Source: Adineta vaga
Taxonomy: Eukaryota > Rotifera
NCBI GenBank assembly: GCA_021613535.1
Contig: CP075496.1
Coordinates: 13,578,001-13,642,000 of the forward strand
Direction of reading: 5' to 3'
DNA: 64,000 bases
The position numbers and the translations under genes are program-made. Below the pieces are notes generated by a model, which was given only the letters and a program-made list of their open reading frames with translations, had not been told where the DNA came from and made no database searches. Below are positions 11,805 to 25,313 of this stretch, piece after piece; position 1 is the stretch's first letter, and the number at the start of each line of letters is the position of its first letter.

Positions 11805-14800
11805 CTACCAATGTTTCAGAAAGATTTGTTCCTGAAGCAGTATGTCTTGAGAAGTTAGTACGGATAGTGAAGGATGTGGTGTTGGTGGTGGTGGTGGTGG
11901 TTCTGGTGAAACTTGTGTAATTCTTCCCGTTCGAAGTTGAATTCGTCGACGACGATGACGATAAACATGATAACGATTACCAGTTCGAATACGATTAATA
12001 ACAATCGGTGGCATTGGAATTGGATTTGATATTTGTTGAGGAGTATTTCGTTCTAATAGATTACTAGCTAATTGACAAAGTTTATCAACTTTTAAATCTA
12101 ATCCATCAACCTAGGAAATCAATGTAAGACTGTTCCGATCAAATATTGAAAATCTAGAAATTTACTTGTGTTTCAATTTTACATATTCTTGATGCTAAAC
12201 TTGGACCTGATTCATAACTATCGAGCGATTTTGATGTACCCAAAACTTTATCCAATCTAAATCATATTGATAACATTGAAATTATCAAATAATCATTGAA
12301 TCTTACCTTGCTTGAAGATATTTCATTCTCGCTAACATATCAACATTTCCTGTTGAATATTGTTCAATAACATCAGTGACATCATATGGACGTAGTGCTT
12401 CACGAAATTTTCGTCTTGAAACAAAAAATTTGATTTTTCGAACAAATCGAATTGCATGTCGATGTATTGGAGTTAACGATTGAACATCATTCGCATAAAA
12501 CAAATGATCTTCTTCATTATCTATTGGAATTTTTCAAACGAAAAAAATCATAAGAAAAAAACGTTGAGTTTCTTTATCGAATGTTTTTACCTGAGGATGA
12601 ACCTTCATGTAATGCTGTTAGACTTGTTGTTGGTGGTGTCATATTCGCTGTTTCTGTCAATGTATCAATACAAGAACGCATGGCTGCAACTGTTGGATTA
12701 GGTATTGGTTTTAAACTGAGATTATTCGGTGATTTTGTACTGTTTGAATTTGCTAATGATGTTTCGCGTGTTGTTCGTCGTCGAAAACTAACTCGATTTA
12801 AAAACGATGGATTACTACGCATACGAGTTGATCTAGAGATAGAAGAAAAAGATACGAATGTGTTTTCATTTGAATTATTTACTTACAGTAGATTCGAATT
12901 ATTCTGTGATGCGGAAGAAACTTTTGATTCATTTCTTGGCGGACGTACATGAACTTTCCATGTTGCTTTTGAAAGAGATTTCTCATCAGCTGCATAGACA
13001 CGCCAAAGATTTTGAATTAATAATACGGCTGGAATTTTTCGTCGTTTATAATGTTTCTGACGTTGTTGCTGTTGAACTTTCAATGCAAAACCGGAACCAA
13101 GTATACCCTTAGAAAATAGATCAATAAATGTCGAAAAATAAGTAAACAACTTATTGTTAATAATAAAAACTTACCGCTGGTAATGCAAAAAAGCTAATAC
13201 CAATAAAAGAACAAATCGCCGCAACGACTTTACCCATATAGGATGAGGGAACTTTATCACCATATCCTACCTAAATTGAATTTATTCGTTTGTTATATTA
13301 ATTGAATAAAATAAAATGAATATGTGTTTCTTACTGTGCATAATGTAATCTAGAAAATAACGATAATAATTAATGATGAGAATCGAAATAGAAATCTAAT
13401 ACATACAATTCCCCACCATAATGCATCAGCAAATGTTTCAAATTTATGTCGATCTGTATCAATTAGATTAGTTATTGAAGTTGCTGTCATGAGATTTGTT
13501 CCATTAGCGATTAATGTTCGATCTGGTTCAATGAAACTATCTTTTTCCACAAGAAACATAATAAATGAAGAAAAAATAAGTACTAAAAAGCCAATATAGA
13601 TCGTTGTTATAAGTTCCTTAAAATAATCCCAAAAAATTTCATTCTCTTCGATGAAAAAAAATCAAGATGAATACAAACTTGTCGATGAGCATATACAACT
13701 GAACCTAATAATTTCCATGTCCCACCCCGACGATCCATTCTTAACATACGTAAAATTTGAAAAAAACGTAAACCACGTAGAGCTGATGTAGCAAAAACTC
13801 CATTTCCTCCTCGACTATTCAAACAAAGGGTAATAATAGTTGCAACAATGACAGTAAAATCTAAATCATAAACAGATATTCTTCTCTTTTCGTTTCAACA
13901 AACTCTTTTTTAAATACAAACCAAGAGCACAGAACGGTTTTTTCATAAAACGTAATCGACCTAGAATAGTTTGATAACGTGATCGACAACCTGCACTCCA
14001 TACACGTAATCCTAATTCAGTTGCAAGCCATATAAATGCTACGATTTCCTTTAAAGAAGAAAAAAAGAAAAGAAAAATATGAAGAATTCGTTAGTAATTC
14101 ATTTACACTTTGTAATAACACAGTTGATGCAATTGATTCATATTCAGGCATTGTAACAACCACAGACAAAAATAAACAAAGAAAAACGGTTAAAAATCTA
14201 GACGAAACAAAACAAAATTTCGTTTTAAATTAATGTTTTTTGTTTTGTTTTATTAAACATTGTATGTCATATTTAATATCCGGAATATTTCCGTAAATCA
14301 TTTGCATGTTGCATATAGATTTTCTTTAGTAATTAAGACCATGAATAGTTTATTTAAAGTTAATACATTTTTTTATGAAATGAATAATATTAAAATGTTG
14401 AAGAAGTTAATTAATTTTTGAAAAGTTACATTTGTTCGTACTAAAATTCGATTTCCGTTTTGTTTTAATAAGTGTATGTATTCAGTAAAAAGGTATCCTT
14501 AGTTTTTTTCTTCTTCTTCTTCTTCTAATCATTTATATATTTTCTTTTCTCATGTAATGAACAAGTGCATGTGAATAGTAATAAGTAACAAGATTTCTAT
14601 CCGTGCTTAGATATACAATATACATTTGACTGAAGAAACTGTTTCTTGTTTTTACCCGAAATGGAAACGAAAGAGTAAACGACTAATCATTTTTCTATTC
14701 ATATGAAAGTCACGCAATTCGTGGGAATTAGAAAGAAAGAAAGAAAAAATGTCTCATTCTTTTCTTCAAAGTGAAAATTTTCTTGTTGAAAGATTTATTA

Positions 14801-16039
14801 TTTTGGTTATTAAATATACATTGAGATCGCGTGGGATCGATTAGTTATTTCTCTTCGTTTCAATATCTCATTAGACTTGAAATAGTTCCATAGGGAGAAA
14901 ATCAAAAGAAAAGAGCCGTATTTTAGAATCTAATCTAAAGTGACTTATGCTAATGATTTTGACAACGTTATTCATTTTCAGTTCAATTGAATATTTCATT
15001 GAGCAAATGAAAATTTTCTAAATAAGAAAATACTGACAACTTACACAAATGTATGATACATAACAGCTTTGTAACCATGTGGTCGTTCTAGGAAATTGTA
15101 TATTCGTAATTGTGTTCGTCGATAGGATGGTGAACGTTTTTGAATTGGATGAAAAACTAAAGGTTTACCAAGTAATGAAACACGTTTTTCAAGTAATAAT
15201 CGACTATCATTTGCTGATAAACCAACTAATGGTCGATATTTTAATGGTGAAACATAAACTGGACGAAATTCTGCACCTAATGCTGTCGATGAACCAGTTG
15301 TTGTGGTAATTGGTATTGTTGAAGAGAAATCGTCTTTCATATTGATATAAGTAATAGATGAACGTGGTTGAAGACCAAGTCCACCAATTTGAGGTATGGA
15401 CGAACTTTTACAAGTGATGATCGGTTGATCCTTGGTTAATGTTACACACGCAGTATGACTGAGAGATGCTTGATCGTTATCATAGAATGTTTTCGATGAT
15501 GTTGATCTTGTTGCTAGTTCTATTTCTCTAATTCCGGTTTCTGTTTTTGCTGTCGTTTCTAATGGAAGGTCGAGGGAGAGAGTTGATGATGTTCGAAAAA
15601 ATTGATCCTTTCGCTGATGACGAGAATAATTGTTACAATGCTGATGGTGTTGTTGCGTTTGTTCATTGTTTTTACTTTCCTCTTCTATAGTTTCAGACTT
15701 TCCATTACTCTCTTCGTCGTTCTCGTCTTCTGTGTAATCGGAATCTCTCTCGTCATCATTATTGTCGCTCTGCTTTTCTATGATTGAGGCTTGTTGAACA
15801 TAACTATGACTATCTGTTGACATCTTTTTTTCGGTTCGTTTACGTAATATAGAACGTAAAAGTGGAATTGATGTTCCCTCTTGCTGTTGTTCTTTCTCAT
15901 CTTCTTCTACTTGATTATTGACGATTTTAATTGGAACAAGTTTGCAAGTTTCATCAACATCATCATCATCGTCATCATCAATATCAGCGTCTTTTTCTTC
16001 ATACGTCTTTTTATTATTAATATTGGATAATTTCGACAT
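11805..16039 (-). CDS. KCNQ: KCNQ (Kv7) voltage-gated potassium channel
   Basis: Twelve exons, 5' to 3': 16039-15045, 14197-14107, 14048-13922, 13860-13679, 13616-13407, 13349-13335, 13270-13175, 13107-12887, 12832-12591, 12520-12307, 12256-12166, 12110-11805; 929 aa. Kv7 channels are tetrameric, PIP2- and calmodulin-dependent K+ channels setting membrane excitability. Visible parts: a long acidic N-terminus (~330 aa before S1, much longer than in vertebrates); S4 [20 protein letters not shown] followed by [14 protein letters not shown]; pore ITLCTVGYGDK; S6 [18 protein letters not shown]; helix [12 protein letters not shown]; helix [13 protein letters not shown]; and a C-terminal coiled coil ([11 protein letters not shown]). 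The S5-P turret is extended relative to vertebrate channels. The S5 tryptophan of KCNQ2-5 is Ile here. Intron 1 is 847 nt; the other introns are about 50-70 nt. The last ~60 residues are uncertain because another frame is open. Confidence 0.95.
13335..13349 (-). other. KCNQ: 15-nt microexon of KCNQ (pore helix/filter)
   Basis: The exon encodes exactly I-T-L-C-T between WWGI and VGYGDK. It is flanked by a CTAG acceptor and a GTAAG donor, phase 0 at both ends. Without it the signature T of TVGYG is missing. Confidence 0.9.
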
Positions 16040-16405
16040 TGTTTTGTTATGATATGTGTTAATAAAAGTAGATTCTAATCACATTTATTTTATTTTTTTC
16101 GATAATTGAAAATAGATACGATCATTTGTATAATAAATCATTGTTTTCCAGATTGTGACCTAAAGGAAAATCCAAAATGAATAAGGAATATACAGACGGA
16201 TGTATATGATTCGACGTGCACATTAACCTTCTTAACAATTGATACAATCCTAATGTTATTAGACACGTATATGACATCCGGTCTGTCTATGTTAGTTAAC
16301 GACACTGATTTGATTATGAATATATGCGGAAAAAAAATCTATACTCAATATATAGAAAAGAAATGTTGTTTTTGAGATACGCATTCGTTCTTCAAAAAAT
16401 GAAAA

Positions 16406-16429
16406 AACAACAACAACAACAACAACAAC
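16406..16429. repeat. (CAA)n trinucleotide microsatellite
   Basis: About eight CAA units in non-coding DNA. Confidence 0.9.
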
Positions 16430-17523
16430 TACTAATGCTATTTACTATGTCTTTTCTGAAAGTTAGTTTTTTTTACCTAATAGATTAATAATAAGATTAT
16501 CACGAATTATGATACTTTCTATACTTACTAAAGTTAATAGAATAATTTCTATTAGTCTCTTCGTTTCAAGCTGTTGTTTGAATACTTCTGTTACATCTCA
16601 TTTTCTTTTATGTTAAGTATCCTGGCGTCATAATGATATTGTCGCACTTTTTGATACTTATATTCGGGATGAGATTGTTGGTGAGAAAAGAAGAAAAAAA
16701 ACCCTATATCAAAAGAAACTAATGTGTGAATGATCTATACTAATACTAGTCATCGTCTGGTTTGTTTCAGATCAGAGATGGTTTTTTTCCTCTATTTTTT
16801 TTCAGTCATACTCGAGGCTGTTTGTCTTATTTTTTCGCTCTTCTCACAATAATCATATTTCATCAGTTAGCTCGGCATTCTATGTCAGATTTTCTTCTTC
16901 TTCTTCTTAACAAACTTATACATAAGCGCATTCGAAGACCTTTCTTTTTCTCCCTCCGTCCAAGAAAAAGAAGCAAATCATTCACTAAATCGCTGTCGGA
17001 TATTGATCTATATGTTATGTGTATTAACGACAAAAGTACACTAATGAATAGAAGAACACTTCGTTCCAATCAAATGAACACTTGAGGGAATTTCCGAGTT
17101 TTTTCTAATAAATAATATACTCAGTTGTATTTGATATTGATCTTTTATTTTACAGAATTAATTCTCTCATTTGAAATTCTTCTTTCGAATAATAACAACA
17201 ACAATAGGACAAACAAATGAAGAAGATCGATAGATATACAATAACGAGAAAATGTCCTATTAATCTAGAAAATACCGATGATTTATTGACGTTCATTTCC
17301 GATAAAATCGTGCATAAATGTATACAATATACATAATCATATGATAAGTTAAGTCAACTAAATTTCAGAATCATTTACTATCTCGACGTAACTAGAACAA
17401 CATTTCATCAAAAATGCATAGTATGTTTAGACTTAGTCTTACCTAAATTACACTTATCCTTATTAACATGCAATTATGAGTTTAATATACGGAAAAGCTT
17501 GATTTTCTGCGAAGAAAAAGGTT

Positions 17524-17546
17524 CTATCTATCTATCTATCTATCTA
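17524..17546. repeat. (TCTA)n tetranucleotide microsatellite
   Basis: About six perfect TCTA units in non-coding DNA upstream of KCNQ. Confidence 0.9.
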
Positions 17547-19562
17547 GTTTACAATTATGAAAGATTAACATGGAAATCATAGTGTTCAACGACGAATCGA
17601 TCGATTTTAAAAGGATGATTCTATTGTGTCAAAAACACTTAGATGTATATTCATAACATTTTCTCTATTAATCAAAAAAAAACGGAGTAAAAACTATGGA
17701 ACAATCGAATGAATATGCAGATTTTCTTTATGTTTAGTCGATCGATGAGATATCTAAGTATATGTAAACATACGTCGATTGAGAAAAAAGCAAACATGAA
17801 GAGCTTAAAGATCGTCTACTACTTGTAATATAGTCTAAGCATATTGAATGAAGTGTGAAATGAGTCGTTCTCTCTTCCTGTCTCATTCCAGTAGCTTATT
17901 TATTTCTCTCATTGTGCATTTCTTTTCTTTTTTCTTCTTCTTTCTTTTCATAGAAAGTACGCTGAAACGTAATTATTTTATAATAAACCAGAAAAGAAAT
18001 AAAGAAAAAAGATTGGATTATTTTTTAACCTTAAAAATTCATTTTTGAACTCAATCGTCGGAAAATACTATAATTTCTAAAAACAAAAAAACTAATATAA
18101 TCTTGAAACTTGATATCAATGTATTGTTTTATGAATTCAACGAAGAAACATTTCGAAGTATGCGGAAGTAACTAGAGGGTACAGTCTATACCATGTCGAA
18201 TTCCATTAAGACGATAAAATGCATCATTAAACTCATTCAAGAAATTTAACTTGACATCATATCAAAATGAAAGAAAATCCAATGTTTAGTTTATCAATCA
18301 GATTTGATTCAGATCGATTTCTATATTGAATAGAACTGCAATTGTTTTCTAATAATGTAAACATTCTTTTGTTCGACAGTTAACAATGACTTCAAGTAAA
18401 AAAATGGAATATAATGTTTAAATAAACTATGAATTTTTCTCATTAAACATAAATAATTAAAGTAAAATTTGATGAAAGAATATCTCTTTCAATTAATGTA
18501 CAAAAACTAAGAGAGATCATAGAGTATAAATAAGTTTTTATGAAATGAAATTTTATATGATCAACTAACGGTCACAAAAGTCTACATACTCTTCTTTTTC
18601 TCTATCAATAGTTTTCAATATGAATAAACGATAAACCATTCTTCTTCTTTTTTTTTATGACATATTCAATGATAGATTGATTACTAATGATTAATTGAGA
18701 TATTATTTGTTAATTAAAATCTGATTGACAAGTCTCTCACAGATTTGATAAAGATAATGAATGATTTCTTAAATCTTACGGATAGATTCGTACAAAAACT
18801 CATTTTAGTAAACTTTCTACTATATATAAAACACATCGTATAATTACGTTGATGTCTGTGTTATAAACCGTAACGTTTCTTTTATTAATAATTAGATATG
18901 GTCTCATCGGACAAATACTGCGTATCAAGGACAAATTTTCATTTGTAGAAGAAAAAGTCGTTACTAATTTTTCAATAAGAATATATTATCATCATTATTT
19001 CAAAGCAGTTAATTTAATATAAGACACAATTTTCATTTTTAATGATCAAACAACCTATTGATATTAAACTTCATTAATCGAATGTTCAACTATGTGAACA
19101 AACTACGAAGACAATGATCAAAGACACACGTTATGCTTTAATAGCCAATGATGATGAATATTAGTAAGACGAAAAAAAAACGAAGTCAGCTGATAATTTT
19201 TCTTTGGAGAAATTGAACTCAAAACCGATAAGAACACAAAAATCATTCGCATATGAAATTTACAATGTATTACATATTAATACGTAATGGATCAATATCA
19301 TCATATATCGTTTTTTCTCTCTCTCTCTCTTTCTCTCTTGTCTTCTTCTCACCAAATACTTCTACTATATACCCTATATAAATGATAGTGACAATGTTCA
19401 TATAATAAGGTCATGGTTGAATGCATTTGCTCGCTTTGTCTACTTGCGTGCACATCGCTCATATATCTACCCTCGACGACAAGCCCATATAGGTTCACTT
19501 ACACATCTTCGTTTATATAGGTTCATTCTTCTTCTTTTCTTATTTATACGAACAAGTAAAAC

Positions 19563-21252
19563 ATGAGGTAGAGTTATATGTTAAAGAAATCAACTGAAAT
19601 CTCTTTTACTTCTTCTTTCTAGTAGCACAAAAACCAGGTAAGATAACAAACGTTTTCCAATAAAAAAATGGTTCATATCATTCAGTAACAGATTAACTAA
19701 AAAACCTGTTTCTAGTACTCACGTTGAACATCGATCAACACGTACTGCTAAAGGAGAGTCACATCGAGAAAAAGATTCACATCGTGAAACTCGAGAAGAA
19801 AAATCATCAACACATACACATTCAGCTATTTCTAATGGATCATCAACCGATCGAGCTTTCAAAGATAAACATCATCCATTATTAATTGCTATTTGGAATA
19901 CTGATCGAACACAAGCAAATGTTGATGAAAAACTCAAAGGTCTTCGTGATATAATCAAAAAAGGAACAAGTACAAAATGAAGAAAGTTTTTTATCAAAAA
20001 TAAAAAGTATACTTCTTCTTCTTCTTCTATTTTTCAAAGATCCAAGTATTAGTTGTGAAATTTTACATGAACAAACAGGCACACCGATTGCTCAAGTATC
20101 ACCTTTGATCATTGCTTGTTTCGAAGGTGATGTTGATATTATTCGTTTTTTCATCGAAGTAAGTCGTAGGAAAAAAAAGAAATGAACAAAATTCATTGTA
20201 ACAAAATTGTAATTCTGAAGAATGGCGCGGATCCAAATCAAACCGAAAGTGAACATCATCTAACACCTATTCATGTTCTATGTGATGCGGAATATCACGG
20301 ACAAAGTTTACGTGTAAGTTTCAAATGATAAAGAACTTCTTCATTCAATGATATTTTATTTTCTATTAGCAAAAAGATCGAGCAGATTTAATTCGTTTAT
20401 TAGTTAAATATGGTGCACAAGTTAATCATTTAGATCGAAGTTCTATGGCAGCAATTCATAAGTAAATAAAAGAAAAACGAAAGATAAGTTTTCGAACTTG
20501 TTTTACTTGATGTTATTAGAGCTGTTATTCATGATCGACCTGAATGTGTAGAAGTATTAATGGATGCACATGCTGATCCAAATGTTGCATTTATGGGTGA
20601 TACACCATTAAGTATTGCAGCTCGACATAATCGCAGAAAAATTGTTCAGTAAGAAAGAAAAAACAGCTAATCATTTTATCTTTCTCGTTTTCTTCAAAGA
20701 ATTTTATTGGATCATAAAGAAACAAATGTTAATCATCGTAATGATCAAGGTGGAACTGCACTTCATTTTGCTAGTGCTGGTAAGAGAAGATAACTGTTAA
20801 ATTGCATTTTTTAATTTGTCTATTATTTAACTATGCATAGGTATTGTGGATAGTCCAGAATGTGTGGAATTATTATTACATCATGGTGCGAAAGTCAATG
20901 CTCAAGATTTGAAAAATAATACAGCTGCTATGGTCGCTTGTTTTTTTAATAAACCACGTATTTTATCAACACTAATTCGAGCTGGTGCAGATTTAACTGT
21001 TCGAAATAATGAAGGTAAATGAAATGAAATGAAAAGAAATACGAAGAAAGAGTGATTTCTTTAGGCAAAGATGCATATGATGTAGCCGTAGAAAAAGAAT
21101 TTGATGAATGCAAGGATCATGTTGCTAAAGCATTAGAAAAACGAGGTATTAAACCTGGTAGTAAAGCCACTTCGACAACAACAACAACAACAGCAACAAC
21201 AACAACAGATAAATTAACAGAAGATGTTGAAAAACTCAAACTTAAACGTTAA
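19563..21252 (+). CDS. Ankyrin-repeat protein
   Basis: Ten exons (19563-19567, 19623-19637, 19716-19969, 20040-20158, 20221-20313, 20370-20461, 20520-20648, 20700-20779, 20841-21014, 21065-21252) give 382 aa. The N-terminus is a charged Ser/Thr/His/Glu-rich region; about seven ankyrin repeats follow from residue ~120 to 340 (for example SPLIIACFEGDVDIIRFFIE, GTALHFASAGIVDSPECVEL, VNAQDLKNNTAAMVACFFN); the tail has a poly-Thr run and ends KLKLKR. Ankyrin repeats mediate protein binding; no enzymatic domain is present, and I cannot name an orthologue. The first two coding exons are tiny (5 and 15 nt); they are inferred because they give an ATG in frame with good acceptors, and the exon-1 donor (GTAGAG) is weak. 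The repeat body is much surer than this start. Confidence 0.8.
19623..19637 (+). other. Candidate 15-nt microexon in the ankyrin gene
   Basis: Flanked by a TTTCTAG acceptor and a GTAAG donor. It joins a 5-nt ATG exon to exon 3 in frame, adding five Ser/Thr/Lys residues. It could instead be 5'UTR. Confidence 0.5.
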
Positions 21253-22636
21253 ATAAAACATATTATCTATTCAATAAACAAAAACAAAAAAAAGAGACGA
21301 ACAATTCAGCACTTATTAGTCAGGGATCGTTTTTGTTTACTTTCTTTTTTTCTTCTCACTGTTGGATTTCTTTCTTATTCTTTTTTTGTTTAATTGCATC
21401 AAATGTATTTTCCCTCCTTCTATTTCTTTATTTGATTTCATTGACGCATCTGTTTTACACACGATTAGAAGCGTCAAACATTTTTTTCACCCCTATTGAT
21501 CGACTCTCACATGAAACTTTAGAGTACTTGAGTGTTATATGTATGCATTTTTTTGTCTTCCATCCGTATTCATTCACACTGACAACATTCTTCCTCTTAT
21601 AATTTTTTGTTCTATTCTTTTCAAAAAAAAATCGCTTAACATTGCCGGAGGTCTAATGTGTTTTTGAATTGATTTCCCGCGCTCTCCCTCTCCCTCTCTC
21701 TCTCTGTCTCTCTGTCTCCACTTGACTCATTCTTGCAAGTGTGAACTTTTTTTTGTGTATGCGATATATTGTTATACGTGCTCGACATTGCCATCTCTCG
21801 ATTTTCTAATAAATGATCTTTTTCGCTTTGCTTGCATAACTTTAACTTAGAAATTTCTTCTAATAAATCAAACTTGATCTTTGTTTTCATACTTTCTCTT
21901 GTACGACGTATATAAATATATTAATAAAATCCTATACGAATGTACACAGTAAACTATAGATTTGATCATTTCCTCTACGAACGATAAGAATAATAAGATT
22001 GCGGTTTGTTTTCAAAGAAAGATATTCGAATAAAAATGATTGTCAAAAAGCAAAAAAAAGAAAACAAACTATGAAATATGTAATAAACATCAAGAGGAAA
22101 CCTTCAATTAAAAGCAAACGGAAAAGAGCATATTTAGATATGAAGAAAATCTCATTTGATCTCTTCGGAAGTGTTAAAGAAATACATAAATGTCAGAAGA
22201 GAAAAAAATATACAAGCTTATTATTAGCTTTCGTTTTGCATTTTAACTTTTCTTTTATAATTAACTAATGATTCGTTTAAAAGAAGAAGATTTTCATCGA
22301 AGGAAAAAAAAGGAGAAGAAGAATTGAAAGAGTTTCGAAAAATAATCGTTTTAGTTTGCTGTTGAATAAATAATGATATCGTTTTTCTTAATTGCTATTA
22401 ATCCGTGGTTGCAATGCATTCTTAAACATTTTTTTTCCGTGTCATCAATATAGTTCGAACATCATCAGCAATTCATTTCTTTTACTTCTTTGTCGATCAT
22501 TTTTCAGGAATTCATCGCATATTTCCTGTTTCTCCATGTCTATGTTTGAGCGATCGAGTCAGCGGTATATTATCATTCGAATTTTATCATCTCCAAGTAG
22601 AGATAGAATGAGAAAGAAAAAATTTTTAGGCTCGGG

Positions 22637-22663
22637 TTCTTCTTCTTCTTCTTCTTCTTCTTC
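22637..22663. repeat. (TTC)n microsatellite
   Basis: About nine TTC units in the gene-poor region. Confidence 0.9.
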
Positions 22664-25295
22664 AGATCGAATAGAGTGCTAACAAGTAAGTGTTGCAACC
22701 AGGAATAAGTTCTAACAAAAAAAAACTCGAAGGAATGATCGAGTTTATCATTCAGTTCTCTCTTTTTTTTTCTCTTCATTCATGAACAAGTCATTTTTTC
22801 TTTGTGTGTTTAGCATTAGGCAATGGTGCTATGCCAAACTACTGTTGTTAGAGTGTCATCCGGAATTTGAAACTCTGTTTTCCATTCAAGATGATATGAG
22901 GAGAAGAAGAGAGAGAGACAGAGAGAGACAGAAAAAAAAATAGAACGAAGAGAAAAAAAGTTCTTTCTAACTCAACTGCGAATTTATTTGATAGGATAGT
23001 GCTCTATTTTCTCGATAGATAGTTTAGTCTCGAAATAAGATTGGAACGCACATATAACAAAAAAAAAAGAAGAGAAAAAAAAACGCGAAGACGAACAAGA
23101 ATACGAGAGAAAAAAAAATTCATCACATCTTTCTACAACATCTTCACTAACAATTCAACGGTTATATTTTCATATAAACATATTGATTCCAAACTGGTAA
23201 GCTCGAGCATTCATTGTAAGAGAAATGTAATTGATCCTTCAATTAATAATTGAACGATAGACATGTCGACCGTTCTAGAAAATCAAACTATGAGACAATA
23301 GAATAAAAAAAAACGTGAAACAAGGAAAAAAATTGTATATAGAACTTCGCATGCTTATGTTATTGTTAGAGAATTAATTTGTCGTGTGTTGTGCTCGACT
23401 GTAGAGTAGCAAATGCAACTAGAGATCAAAAATGAAATGAGACTAACAACGCTCGTAGATTCTAAATATTATCTTTAGATTTTTCAGTTTTTTTTTCAGA
23501 ATATTTCCAGCTTATACATAAATAATCTTATAGATTGTAGGAAACAAAAAAAGAACCGACGATAAAGATGCGTTCTTCTATTCTTTCTATGAATCTATTG
23601 TGTGTAGAAAAAGAGAACGATCAATTGAATGAAATATTGCGCATTTGTTAAGTAAGAACAGGTAGGATTAGAATGATAGAATAAATTGAAGTAAAGCGGA
23701 TGATGAGAATGGTTTATCTTCTCAAGCATTTCTTTCTATTGATATGATGTATGCTTGAATGAATTGTGTACGATGTCATCATTCTCGTTGTTAAGTTCGT
23801 AGAAATAGAGGCCAATTTTCAGAGTCATTACGCCTTCAGGTTTGAAGAGCAATCATTAGAAAGAAGACGATCACAACGGAAGACACAACGAAGGCAAAGA
23901 GCCTGTCGAAAGAGAAGTCAAACACTCATATTTAACTTCCTGCAAACATTCATACAATATAAAAAAGATCTCAAGTTTCTTAATTATGAATCAAAGAAAA
24001 ACTCGACGAAAGATTGAAGGGAAAAAAACTTGAAACATGTTTTGGATTTCTTCAATGTAAAGATCGTTTAACTAATAGAAAGAATTACTTTTATCTTCTC
24101 TCTGCTTGAGGTCTTCCTGAATGTTTTTATTGCATGCAAAAGATCTCCTGCTGCTCTTTTTTTTTGTTCTATTCCATATCTAATTCTCAATTACTTCTTC
24201 TCTCTTTTTCTTTCTATTGCTCATTTTTTTTCGGTAATTCATTCGTTATTTCAGAAAGAATAGATAATTTTTTGCTTCTTCTTATTCTTTTCTTGTCTTC
24301 GGTCTTTTAAAAAAAAAAGAAAAAAAAACCGGCGAGTGATCGCGTGCCGTACACATTAAGGGTGCGCTCGGATGATCCACTACCGCGTTACGATGAGATT
24401 TCAATCGGCGTGTGTACGCCATTCTCTCCCTCTCTCTCATTTCCGTAAACTTTTTTTTGTCTCTTTTAATACACAATTGTCTTGTCAATTGGAGTCTTCA
24501 TCGTTTCTTTCTTTTCACTAAGACTTCTAGAGCGATTTCGAAGAATATAATCGACAAAATTTTTGTCTCCTTACAAGGAGAAAAGAAGAAGAAAAAATCT
24601 AATAAGATGAAAATTTTCGATGACAACGACTCTTATGTTAACGTTAGCCCCTGATGATTCTCTATGGTGAATGAACACACGCACTAGACACTTGTTGATT
24701 GAAACATGTCGAGCTATTTCTAAAAAAGTTTACTGCTATCTCTATTTTCCCTTAGGCGCTTTGAATAGAAGGTGCAACATGCAGATCGGTAATGATGATA
24801 GCAATCTCTATGTTTTCAACTGAATATAATAAATTGAACTAGGAAATACTGACGGATAGGGGTTTTTTCTCTCTCCAGATTGCTCGAAATTAATCATTTT
24901 TCATGTGTCTTTCAATATTTTAAGAATAACAATAGTTGATCTCATTAGAATGAGAGAATTTTTTTTTGTCTGACAAACGGATGTGATGTTTTTTATTCTT
25001 GAACGTTTTCATTCTCTTTCTATGTCTCGTCTATATTTTTATACATATGTATAGATGTCTGTCTCTCTGTTGTTATATTTCATTTTCTTATATTCTTTTT
25101 CAATCGACTTGTTCGCTCTTTTATTTCTCTTCAACTCTATCGAGTTCTTTCTCAGTCGAGTAGGCGGGCATCATGTCCGGAGAAGAGAAACATTGAATTT
25201 GTGTATGTGTGTGTGAATGAAAGCAGCAAGAGAAATAGTGACAGATCTCGTTTAGGTTTTTAATATATTTTTGATACGAATATAAAAAGAATGAG

Positions 25296-25313
25296 AAAGA
25301 GAGAGAGAGAGAA
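25296..25313. repeat. (GA)n dinucleotide run
   Basis: A GA/GAGA tract; several similar tracts occur across the gene-poor region. Confidence 0.85.

Larger units (their letters stand above)
16040..19562. other. 3.5 kb non-coding region between divergent genes
   Basis: It lies between the KCNQ start (minus strand) and the ankyrin gene start (plus strand), so it should hold both promoters. I see simple repeats ((CAA)n at 16406-16429, (TCTA)n at 17524-17546, CT-rich 19316-19337), and only short low-complexity open frames without splice or codon support. Confidence 0.5.

Noticed and set aside
22392-22682. 96-codon Ser-rich open frame in the gene-poor region
   Set aside because: Its Ser run comes from a (TTC)n microsatellite, and it lacks splice continuation or homology.
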